NCBI GenBank assembly: GCA_046153695.1
Contig: JBJXEZ010000382.1
Location: 1-25,942 of the forward strand
Direction of reading: 5' to 3'
DNA from: M3007 sp046153695
GTDB lineage: Bacteria; Bacteroidota; Bacteroidia; Chitinophagales; Saprospiraceae
DNA length: 25,942 bases
Shown here: positions 1 through 7,494 of the stretch, in pieces
Position numbering within the stretch: position 1 is the first letter of the stretch
Layout of the letters: each line of letters opens with the position of its first letter
Notes under the pieces: generated by a model
Seen by the model: only the letters and a program-made list of their open reading frames with translations
What the model was told of the DNA's origin: nothing
Databases searched by the model: none
Made by a program: the position numbers and the translations under genes

Positions 1-1841
1 CGTGGACTGGTGAACCCTTTGATCACCACTTCTACGGGTTCTTCAGTTTTTAGTCGTGCGAGCACCAATTCACACAACTGATCCAACCGCTCGTAGCCAC
101 GGCGTACTTCCGTGTCAAAAAAACTGTCTACCAGCATCTCGGCGGCATCCCGCATAGGGCCGGTCATGCCTTCGGAAAACCGCTCTCGGTACTCGCTCTG
201 GCGCTCGAGGTAGGCCTGAACGGTTTCCACATAATTTTTTTGGGTACGCGTGCGCTGGCTGCGTTTGTCCGGTTCGTCGTTGTCAAAATACAGCGGCAAC
301 CCTACGAAATCAGCCAGAACGGGCGTCGGGGCCTCGGGAAGTTTCGGTTGAAGTTGTTCTACCGGTATCATCGGCCGCTCAATGGGTTGCATTGGTGTTG
401 GGGGTACTTTCTGGTCAGTAGCCGGCGGGGGTATCGGTGGGGGGAATCGCACAAGAAAAATATCATTACAGCAGGCCTTATTGGCTTCGTCGAGGTACTG
501 CGCGCCGGGGCGATTGCTGCTCAGGTAGCCGCTCTTGCCATCGGGGCGCAGGGCGAAATACAGGTCGTTGTAGCTGGTATTGATTTCGGGGCCAGCGTTT
601 TCGGGAGCAGCAGGCACATTGCCGGTCATTTTGGCGCGAAAAATATCATAACCGCCAAAGCCTTCCCGGCCGTCGGAACTGAAATAGATCGTCTGTGTCT
701 TGTCATGGGAAAATGGCGTGGCATCGTTGCCGGTGGTATTCAATTGCGCAACATTGACCGGATCCTTCTCAAAAGGCGGCAGTCGAAAGGGCTTGCGGCT
801 GTCCAGGGGCACATTGCAGGGGCAAAACCAGTTGGTGTCCAAGGGCATGGTCCACAAGTCGAGACCACCTTTGCCGCCGGGCCGGTCGCTGGCAAACCAC
901 AGGGTCATTTGCTGGCTCGCCGAGTCGAGCGATACCGCCGGGTGTGTAGTTGTGAAGCCGGGCAAGTTGACGGGTGCTGGCATCCGAACTGGTGCCCCCC
1001 AGCGGTTGCGAATATCCTGCACAGCAAGCCAGATCTCACAACGGATATCCGAGGCGTTGATATTTTTGCACATGGTCATGAAGAGAAATTTGCCGCCGGC
1101 AAAAAACGCTGCATGGGCCACATGTACCGAATCTACGTTCGGAAACGCTCGCGTAGTCTCGCGTGCACGGCCGTCGTTGACTGAAAACATGACCTTGGTC
1201 AGTTTGGTCTTTGCTTCGCCCTTGGGTACGCGCTTGTCGAATCGGTAGGAAGAAAAAAACACCGTGTCGCCGGAAATAACCGGCGCAAAATCGCTGAACG
1301 GGCTATTTATACCCTTGCCCGCGTTAGCCACTTCAATGCCCGGAGAGGCTGGCTGCTGCTGCGCCCAACGGCAGGCGGCCGCATTTGCGCGTGCCTGATC
1401 AGCCAATTCGGAATCGGGTTGCTCAGCCAAAAAACGCTCGAAATGCTCCGCTGCTTCTGCGTAGCGGCCTTGGCTGCGGATTGTTTCGCCGAGGCGAAAC
1501 GGCAACATAGGCAACGGCGATTTGCCATCGCTCAGTTCCTGCGCATTGCGGTACATTTTTTCTGCAAGGGAGTAGGAGTGGATCAGGCGGGCGCTTTCGG
1601 CGCATTTCCACATCGCTTCCGCGTCCTCGGACTTGCGTTCCAAGGCCACCAGGTAATTTTGTAAGGCAACGCCGTAGTTTTTTTGTTCAAAAGCCTCGTC
1701 GCCAGCACGCAGGTACGCCCGGCGCGACTGACCAGACGCGTCAGGCAAGACCACGCCCAACAAAAACACCGCGATAATCGGAAACAAGCGGCAAGCCTTG
1801 GTTTTTTCGATTGGGAAAAATTTCCAGTAAGATAATTGCAT
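1..1841 (-). CDS. TPR / PD40 / OmpA-type envelope protein, partial (C-terminus off window)
   Basis: The minus frame is open from an ATG at 1841 to the left edge, about 613 codons with no stop. A signal-like hydrophobic stretch (IIAVFLLGVVLP, about residues 22-33) precedes TPR-like helices (about 40-150). PD40 beta-propeller motifs follow, such as ASDRPGGKGGLDLW and YFSSDGREGFGGYDIFRA. After a proline-rich linker comes LPLYFDNDEPD, then a charged helical stretch, and the frame reaches the edge at VEVVIKGFTSP, which looks like the first strand of an OmpA C-terminal domain. By family, such proteins sit in the periplasm or outer membrane, bind peptidoglycan through the OmpA domain, and often accompany PorP/SprF. 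It starts 19 bp after the PorP/SprF stop, so the two are probably co-transcribed. The G runs near 428-441 were checked for a frameshift and the frame stays open. Confidence 0.85.
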   Translation of the reverse strand, partial: MQLSYWKFFPIEKTKACRLFPIIAVFLLGVVLPDASGQSRRAYLRAGDEAFEQKNYGVALQNYLVALERKSEDAEAMWKCAESARLIHSYSLAEKMYRNAQELSDGKSPLPMLPFRLGETIRSQGRYAEAAEHFERFLAEQPDSELADQARANAAACRWAQQQPASPGIEVANAGKGINSPFSDFAPVISGDTVFFSSYRFDKRVPKGEAKTKLTKVMFSVNDGRARETTRAFPNVDSVHVAHAAFFAGGKFLFMTMCKNINASDIRCEIWLAVQDIRNRWGAPVRMPAPVNLPGFTTTHPAVSLDSASQQMTLWFASDRPGGKGGLDLWTMPLDTNWFCPCNVPLDSRKPFRLPPFEKDPVNVAQLNTTGNDATPFSHDKTQTIYFSSDGREGFGGYDIFRAKMTGNVPAAPENAGPEINTSYNDLYFALRPDGKSGYLSSNRPGAQYLDEANKACCNDIFLVRFPPPIPPPATDQKVPPTPMQPIERPMIPVEQLQPKLPEAPTPVLADFVGLPLYFDNDEPDKRSQRTRTQKNYVETVQAYLERQSEYRERFSEGMTGPMRDAAEMLVDSFFDTEVRRGYERLDQLCELVLARLKTEEPVEVVIKGFTSP

Positions 1842-1860
1842 AAACAGGTTTGACGGCCAC

Positions 1861-2853
1861 TCAAAAAATCGGGCACGATTTGAAGGTCTTCGGGGGCGGC
1901 ACGGGCAGGGACCGATACAGAACGGCCAATTCAAAACCACCGCGACCATTCGTGGCCGTCTCGAATTGGGAGGTGTTCCAGTCGTAACTGAGGCCTACCG
2001 CCCAGTCGCCGAATTCGTATTGCACTGCTGGAATTACAGCATCGCCCAATCGAACTGCCACGGTGAAGCGAACTGCACGCTCGCCAGGCACCAGCCACAT
2101 ACGGGCACCGCCGCCAGCCAGCGTCTCCCGCGCGGTTCCCATGTGCCAAGCCTCGGCAAAAACGACAAGATCAAAATTTTGGTTTAGCAGTACAGTCGAA
2201 CTTGCCGTGGCCGAAAACCGAACAGGCAGCGGCTCGCGGCTGTTGCCGCGAAATCCGACTGAAGGCTGGTTGAGGTGGAACGCGCCAATGCCCACAACGG
2301 CCTCGGTGCGCATATCGGGAAGCGCCAGCCGCCAGCCGAGGCCAGCAGACAACGTAGGCAGCATACCCGACGACAGATCGAACGCCTCGTTGGTAGGCAG
2401 GGTTGAGTCGTACACGTCTCCCGACCATTGCCGTCCGAATTTCAGCCCGGAAATATCAAAACTGCGCTGTGCAAGTCCCGCTCCGATGCCGACCGACACG
2501 GAATGCAGCGCGTTCAGCGCCCGTACTACGCTGCCCGAAAATCCAACCTGTGTCCACGACAGACCCGCGTCGCCTGCTTTGTCGTGCTGAACAAGCAAGC
2601 CTGCGGCAACGGAGAAATTTTTGTTCTCCAATACTTTTTTGTCAGCTCCCAGGGCTAAGGTGCTGTACGACACCGGGACACTTGTCCATTGGCTTCGGTA
2701 CAGGCCCATAGCCCGCAAATCGCCGCCAAAGGCACCGGTCAATGCCGGGCTGCCGTGCATTGGATTGTTGTAAAATTGCGAGAAATGAAGGTCCTGCGCA
2801 CTCACGCGGAGTGCGGCGCACCAGCAAACAAAGGCGAGAAGACGTATCGGCAT
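1861..2853 (-). CDS. PorP/SprF family type IX secretion-associated outer-membrane protein
   Basis: This 330-residue protein has a signal peptide ending near VSAQ. The start of the mature protein, DLHFSQFYNNPMHGSPALTG, is the hallmark of the PorP/SprF family. Alternating beta strands follow, and the C-terminus is PPPKTFKSCPIF, the typical cysteine-containing family tail. The length matches the usual 300-340 residues. In Bacteroidota these barrels work with type IX secretion and gliding machinery, commonly as paralogues paired with a PD40/OmpA protein and a dedicated secreted substrate. That arrangement is seen here, because the partial PD40/OmpA gene follows after 19 bp. The ATG at 2853 gives a clean signal peptide. 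The particular substrate cannot be read from this window. Confidence 0.9.
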   Translation of the reverse strand: MPIRLLAFVCWCAALRVSAQDLHFSQFYNNPMHGSPALTGAFGGDLRAMGLYRSQWTSVPVSYSTLALGADKKVLENKNFSVAAGLLVQHDKAGDAGLSWTQVGFSGSVVRALNALHSVSVGIGAGLAQRSFDISGLKFGRQWSGDVYDSTLPTNEAFDLSSGMLPTLSAGLGWRLALPDMRTEAVVGIGAFHLNQPSVGFRGNSREPLPVRFSATASSTVLLNQNFDLVVFAEAWHMGTARETLAGGGARMWLVPGERAVRFTVAVRLGDAVIPAVQYEFGDWAVGLSYDWNTSQFETATNGRGGFELAVLYRSLPVPPPKTFKSCPIF

Positions 2854-2918
2854 ATAAAACGGGAATGATGATAAGTGCCGAGGCAGAATGGAATCAGGCT
2901 TTTGGGGGACTTACCCGT

Positions 2919-4307
2919 TCACCCGGATATTTTAACGTTCGCCGGACAACCCTCGCAGAAGCACGGTGGTGTGATATTAACCGTCGTGAGCTCTGTTGGT
3001 ATCGTAAAATCGCACACATCGAACAGACCCGGGCGGCCCGAATCATCCGGCAGAGCGAGTTTTAGTTCCACGAACTGATTTCGGCCAGCCTTGCGCACCG
3101 AAAAGACCAATGGCTGCGGTGCTGGTGGCAATGCGATGTCGGTAAGCTGGCCGTCAATGTAGATCCGCACTTTATTGCGGAACCGGTCAAGACCCTTGTC
3201 AAGGTTGACGGTCACTTGCACATCACGGCATTCGCAGTAGCCGGGCAGTTCCAAGACGGGGTTAACGGCGCGTCCGCTGCCTTGGCACTCGCAGTTGCTG
3301 TCGCCCACACGCACGTTCACGGGTTGGCCATTTTGTTTTACCCAAAAAATCACCTGCGTACCTGCAGCATTTTGTTCGAATTTGGCCAGGCGATTGTTGT
3401 TCAGGTAAACCCACGGCGACCGCATCGTGCGCGGTGTGGAAAAAATCACCTTGGTAACAGCAGATTTTTTATCGTCGTCTGTGGTCTCGGTAACGGGGGT
3501 CGGTTCGGGCGATTGGCCACCCGAGTAGTTCTGGGCACCAATGCCGGTTTGCACTATCTGGCCGGGGTTCTGAACCCTAAAACGTATCGATTTGGATGGT
3601 TTGGCTCCGTTGTTGCCCGTGGTTGCGAATAATACGGGCTTACCGTTCGGACCTCTCCTGCTATTCGGACTAAGTATCTGAAACTCATGCTCACGAGTGG
3701 TTTCACAGAAATTGATCACATACCGGTTTGGGCTCACTTTGCTGCCTTTCAGGATATGCTTGCGGTCAATCAGGACGAGTATCGTATCGAGGTCGGAAAC
3801 AACCTCGAGGTAGGTTTTGCAGTCGGTAACGGGCGAAGTCGGCTTGCCTTCGCGGGCGTTGTGAATTTGGAACAATTCGAGCGGGATGAAAGCCTCCCCT
3901 TTTTTCACCGTACCAATGAAATCCAGTTCACCGTCTTCCACGATCAGCGTTTTGGGCTGGGTGAGCGCAGCAATTGGCGCATCAAGTTTGAGCATACGCC
4001 GGTCGGTCTTCATGACCTCGAAGCGCATACCCTGCCCGTCGAAGAAGATAATTGGATTAGCAAACTGATGACTTGATGCGAAAGCGAACTTCGTCTCGTG
4101 TGTTTTGTCGCCGCCCTTGAGGAACCAGTAGCCAGCGATCAAAAGCAAGATCAAGGCCAACAGCAAGATCAGCCCGTTATTTCGCTTGTTTCCTTTTTCA
4201 CCTGGCTCTCGTTTTTTGGGTTGTAAAGCGCCAAGCGCTCTACGGAAAATATTGCCTTTCCGGGGAGCCTCTTGTTGATTGGCTTGAGCAGAATTGGTTG
4301 TTTCCAT
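2919..4307 (-). CDS. Single-pass membrane protein with cysteine-rich C-terminus, unknown function
   Basis: The 462-residue product starts at METTNSAQANQQ. An upstream in-frame start at 4409 would add 34 residues with no recognisable feature, so I prefer 4307. A basic cytoplasmic segment (about 1-44) is followed by one strong transmembrane helix (LILLLALILLLIAGYWF, about 46-62) and then a large extracytoplasmic domain. A Thr/Glu/Pro-rich linker (PEPTPVTETTDDD) splits that domain. The C-terminal part holds clustered cysteines: CECQGSG, YCECRD and, close to the end, CFCEGC. Repeated short beta-like segments suggest Ig-like modules, but I do not recognise a family. The gene lies between an OmpA-type gene and the PorP/SprF gene, all on the minus strand (65 bp to PorP). 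An envelope role is therefore inferred from context only. Confidence 0.8.
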   Translation of the reverse strand: METTNSAQANQQEAPRKGNIFRRALGALQPKKREPGEKGNKRNNGLILLLALILLLIAGYWFLKGGDKTHETKFAFASSHQFANPIIFFDGQGMRFEVMKTDRRMLKLDAPIAALTQPKTLIVEDGELDFIGTVKKGEAFIPLELFQIHNAREGKPTSPVTDCKTYLEVVSDLDTILVLIDRKHILKGSKVSPNRYVINFCETTREHEFQILSPNSRRGPNGKPVLFATTGNNGAKPSKSIRFRVQNPGQIVQTGIGAQNYSGGQSPEPTPVTETTDDDKKSAVTKVIFSTPRTMRSPWVYLNNNRLAKFEQNAAGTQVIFWVKQNGQPVNVRVGDSNCECQGSGRAVNPVLELPGYCECRDVQVTVNLDKGLDRFRNKVRIYIDGQLTDIALPPAPQPLVFSVRKAGRNQFVELKLALPDDSGRPGLFDVCDFTIPTELTTVNITPPCFCEGCPANVKISG

Positions 4308-4427
4308 AAGTGTGTGATAATTAGACCAAATGAACGTTCGGGTAAAGGTAGGTCTGGTCACCGAAAATTGGTTATTTTTTTTGCTTTTGGCAAGTTCGCT
4401 GCTGGCCATTGGCTATTTGCCAACAGC

Positions 4428-6401
4428 CTACCACATCACAAAATCCGTCCGCCGGTTGCGTGAGCGTCCGTCGGGCGTGTCATTGGTCTCGATAGGCGTG
4501 GTTTCTCCAAAGCCTTTGAAGCGCAGGCGCTCGGCGGGAATCCCGGTTCGAGCAAGGTAGTCGTAAACAGCTTTGGCGCGGTTTTCCGACAAGGTTTGGT
4601 TGCTTGCGTCGTCACCCACATTGTCGGTGTGCCCGCCAATCTCGATTCGTAAGGCGGGCGTTTCGCGCAGCAGTGTTGCCAATCGATCCAGTTCGGTAGT
4701 AGAGGCGGGAAGCAGAGCTGCCGACCCGGTCTCAAAAAATACATTGCGCAGCACCACTGGCGTGGCGACCACGGGCCGGGCATCCGGTTCGAGAGTGGGG
4801 GCGGTGATAGGCTGGAGCGGTATTTCCAACAAAAACGGCTTGTCGAACGAGGCTGTACCTACCAGATTGAAGTTTTCGGAGTGAAACAAGTAGCCTGTTT
4901 TTGACACATTCAGCCCGTAGTCTTTGCCTGCCGGCAAACAAACCACAAATGTGCCGTCGGCGCGGGTGCGGGCCGACACAAATGCCTGCCCGGTTTTCAG
5001 GTCAGTGAACTCGATTTGGGCCACCAAAGCATTGCCTGTGGCGGCATCCGTCACGCGGGCTTTTGCGTAGGTGACGGGTTGTGGGCGTGCGTGCGCGGGC
5101 AGGTCGAATGCGTAAATGTCTATGCCGCCCGCGCTTTCGGGCGGGTTGGCACCAAAATAGGCGGTCATGCCATCAAGGCTTACGGTCAACGTGCCTTCGT
5201 TAGCCTTGGTGTTGATGGGGTAGCCGAGGTTTTGGGGTTTGCCCCAGGTGCTGTCGGGGTTGCGCCGAACGAAGTACAAATCATTTTCGCCCATGCCTGG
5301 CAGGCCGTTCGAGGTAAAGTAAAGCGTTTGGCCGTCGGGGTGGAGAAAGGGCGTTTGCTCGTCGCCGGGTGTGTTGATCTCCGGGCCAAGGTTTTGCGGC
5401 TCGCTCCAGCGGCTGTTAGGCAGGCGGGTGGTGAACCACAAATCCTTGCCGCCCCTGCCACCGGGCCGGGTGCTACTGAAAAACAACATCTTGCTGTCGG
5501 GACTGATGGCTGGCTGCGCATCCCAGTCGGGCGAGTTGACGGCACTGCTGAACGGCACGGATTTGGTCCACGCCCCGTCCTTGTGTTGCGACCAGTATAA
5601 GTCGCAACTGCCCTGTGAGCCGTCGTTGCGGCGGTTGCAGGCAGTGAAAACGAGCCACACGCCGTCAGCATTAATGGCCTGTGCACCTTCGTTCTGGGAA
5701 GTGTTCACGCCCTGGAGGTACACAGCCTGGCCCCAGGAGCCGTCGGGTTGCCGGGCGCTGGTGTAGAAATTTTCGTCGTAGCCGTCGCGGCGTGTGAAGA
5801 TCATGGTACTGCCGTCGGCGGTGAGTGCCGGCAGGTATTCGTCGTTGGGGCTGTTTACGCCAAGGCCGACCGACCTGGGCGCGAATGGCACGGGGTTTTT
5901 CACCGCCTCGGCGGCAAACAAGCAGTTTTCGGCCAGTCTTTTGGCTCGGTACAACATGTCGGCATTTTTCACACCCGACTGCAAAAAGGCGTCAATAGCA
6001 GCGTAAGCCTCCATAAATTTGTCCTGCCGCCATTTGCACAAAGCCAGGTTGAACGGCACGGATGGATGGAAACCGGGATTGAGGCGCAGTACGATTTCGT
6101 AACCACGGGCGGCATCATCCCAGTGGTCGTTGTCGAAATGGACTTCAGCCCAGGCGAGGTGCGCTTCGATGAAGACAGAGTCCTCGCCGATGGCTTTTTC
6201 AAATGCCCGCAGTGCACGCGGGGCATCGTCCTGGCGCAGGTAGGTGCGCCCGTCGAGGTAGGCGGTTCTGGCCTTGGGCGCAGTGCTCTCGGCGGTGGTG
6301 TAGCGTTGCGAAAAAACGGCTTGGGACAACAAGCATGAGCCGAATGCGATCAGCAGGCGGCCAGTGGCGGGGATGTGAAATAACATGGATTGAAAGAACA
6401 T
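4428..6401 (-). CDS. TPR / PD40 / CarboxypepD_reg / OmpA outer-membrane protein
   Basis: The product is 657 residues from the ATG at 6401. An ATG at 6386 (MLFHIPATG) is an alternative, and the longer frame from 6476 adds an unlikely tail before the signal peptide (LLIAFGSCLLSQAVFSQ). Domains in order: TPR repeats (about 45-150); PD40 propeller motifs such as FTRRDGYDENFYTS, FFSSTRPGGRGGKDLW and YFTSNGLPGMGENDLYFV (about 175-430); a CarboxypepD_reg-like beta sandwich (about 440-530); and an OmpA C-terminal domain (about 550-657). The OmpA part keeps IEIGGHTDNVGDD, LSENRAKAVYDYL and RSRNRRTDF, which contain the peptidoglycan-binding Asp and Arg. It probably anchors an envelope complex to the cell wall. 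It precedes the cysteine-rich and PorP/SprF genes on the same strand, but the 120-bp gap leaves co-transcription uncertain. The stop codon is TAG. Confidence 0.9.
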   Translation of the reverse strand: MFFQSMLFHIPATGRLLIAFGSCLLSQAVFSQRYTTAESTAPKARTAYLDGRTYLRQDDAPRALRAFEKAIGEDSVFIEAHLAWAEVHFDNDHWDDAARGYEIVLRLNPGFHPSVPFNLALCKWRQDKFMEAYAAIDAFLQSGVKNADMLYRAKRLAENCLFAAEAVKNPVPFAPRSVGLGVNSPNDEYLPALTADGSTMIFTRRDGYDENFYTSARQPDGSWGQAVYLQGVNTSQNEGAQAINADGVWLVFTACNRRNDGSQGSCDLYWSQHKDGAWTKSVPFSSAVNSPDWDAQPAISPDSKMLFFSSTRPGGRGGKDLWFTTRLPNSRWSEPQNLGPEINTPGDEQTPFLHPDGQTLYFTSNGLPGMGENDLYFVRRNPDSTWGKPQNLGYPINTKANEGTLTVSLDGMTAYFGANPPESAGGIDIYAFDLPAHARPQPVTYAKARVTDAATGNALVAQIEFTDLKTGQAFVSARTRADGTFVVCLPAGKDYGLNVSKTGYLFHSENFNLVGTASFDKPFLLEIPLQPITAPTLEPDARPVVATPVVLRNVFFETGSAALLPASTTELDRLATLLRETPALRIEIGGHTDNVGDDASNQTLSENRAKAVYDYLARTGIPAERLRFKGFGETTPIETNDTPDGRSRNRRTDFVMW

Positions 6402-6487
6402 AGATGGCGTTTTTTTGGGGAAAACGCCGAAAGTGGCGACGTGTTTTGTGACTAAGCAACCGATATTAATTGCCACGCATCATGCTA

Positions 6488-6645
6488 AGGAACTCGGACG
6501 GAATAACATACCAACTTTGGCGGCCTTGTTTGGCCCCTATCATCGTTGCTCGGCGGTTGCTTAGCACCACTAAACGCCCTTCTCGCGCCTCAACAGGGGT
6601 CAAACCGGCTCCCCAAAGTTGGTATGTTATTCCGTCCGCGTTCCT
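6488..6645. repeat. 158-bp near-palindromic element (MITE-like) between divergent genes
   Basis: Outer arms at 6488-6520 and 6613-6645 are inverted copies differing at one of 33 positions. Their inner 25 bp (6496-6520 against 6613-6637) match exactly. Pairing continues inward imperfectly: GTTTGGCCCCT pairs with AGGGGTCAAAC, and TTAG pairs with CTAA at the tip. The whole element could therefore fold into one long cruciform. Short frames on both strands read the same peptide (DGITYQLW), which is a by-product of the palindrome. The element lies between divergent genes, so it is not a simple terminator. I saw no clear target-site duplication. A non-autonomous mobile element is the most likely reading. 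Confidence 0.75.
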
Positions 6646-6682
6646 ATTCAAATTTCTAATTTTTCACAAAACCTGTTAACTC

Positions 6683-7348
6683 ATGCTGAACCGCCTTTTC
6701 CTGCTCGTTTTTTTGGCCGTTGGCCTCGTTTTTTCTGCAAATGCTCAAGTGTCCATCGGGGTCTCTGCGGGGGCTAACCGCTCTTTTTGGAGCTGGTACA
6801 TCAAAAATATTGAAACCGATCTCGAATTCGATCCTGGCATCGGCTACCGAGCGGCGGCAGTGGCCGATTGGCGAATAAGCCCACTAGTCGGCTTGCGAGC
6901 CGAATTGGGGTATCAGGTTTTACGAAGCAGCACTGGTAGAAAATTCACGTCCCCGAACGATCCGGATGGCGCGTTCGGCCATTTCAATGAACGCTACCAC
7001 TTTTGGACAGGCGGTCTTATGGCTAATGTGACACCATTTTCGGAGAAAAGATTCTACTTGTTGACGGGGGCATCGGTAGCTAAGATGGCCGAAGCCTGGA
7101 ACACGACATCGGTTGAAGGCGGCCCCGAGCCATTCCTCTCGACAAAACCAATTGATTTGACAAATTATAACCGCACACAGGTCTTTGCCGATTTCGGCGC
7201 GGGTTTGCGCTTCCCGACAGGGGAAAAAGGCGCGTTATTTACCGAAATACGCTACCAATTAGCACTGACCAACCTCTCCTCCCATTCTAACGTGGACTCA
7301 GGGGTCAACTCGCTGGGGCTGAACGTGGGGTATTTGTTCAAACTTTAA
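6683..7348 (+). CDS. Small outer-membrane beta-barrel protein (PorT/OMP_b-brl-like)
   Basis: The 221-residue protein begins with a clear signal peptide (MLNRLFLLVFLAVGLVFSANAQ), and the mature start is VSIGVSAGANRSF. Alternating beta strands fill the rest: GYRAAAVADWRISPLVGLRAELGY, FYLLTGASVAKM, FADFGAGLRF and FTEIRYQLALTNL. The protein ends in a strand with the aromatic terminus GLNVGYLFKL. Size and strand pattern fit the eight-stranded barrel family of Bacteroidota (outer membrane protein beta-barrel domain). The exact role is unknown. It is the only gene in its transcription unit. It lies downstream of the palindromic element and ends before a strong hairpin at 7439-7469. Confidence 0.8.
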   Translation: MLNRLFLLVFLAVGLVFSANAQVSIGVSAGANRSFWSWYIKNIETDLEFDPGIGYRAAAVADWRISPLVGLRAELGYQVLRSSTGRKFTSPNDPDGAFGHFNERYHFWTGGLMANVTPFSEKRFYLLTGASVAKMAEAWNTTSVEGGPEPFLSTKPIDLTNYNRTQVFADFGAGLRFPTGEKGALFTEIRYQLALTNLSSHSNVDSGVNSLGLNVGYLFKL

Positions 7349-7438
7349 GGCGCCCGCATCTCCCCCACCATACTACTGTACGAACGGTGTTATACCCGGC
7401 GGAAAGCGGTTTGCAAAAACTATCGATTGCTTGCACGA

Positions 7439-7469
7439 TTCACCGGGTGACTTGAAGTCACCCGGTGAA
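7439..7469. terminator. Hairpin between convergent genes, likely bidirectional terminator
   Basis: A perfect 14-bp inverted repeat (TTCACCGGGTGACT, loop TGA, AGTCACCCGGTGAA) lies between the convergent barrel gene (stop at 7348) and the large receptor gene (stop at 7495). It has no long T run, only TAAA on the plus side. The stem strength and convergent position support a terminator, probably serving both strands. Confidence 0.65.
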
Positions 7470-7494
7470 TAAACTTCAGCCACAGAAAACTAAA

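Noticed and set aside
425..445. Possible frameshift at two G runs in the left-edge PD40/OmpA gene
   Set aside because: Careful counting (five and six G) keeps the minus frame open, reading VRFPPPIPPPATDQ into the OmpA linker.
240..1248. Plus-strand open frames of 314 and 182 residues at the left edge
   Set aside because: The minus strand here reads through as a PD40/OmpA protein with clear motifs, so these are antisense shadows.
6466..6679. Two small open frames on opposite strands that both encode DGITYQLW
   Set aside because: They are the same palindromic arm read in each direction; there is no evidence of translation.
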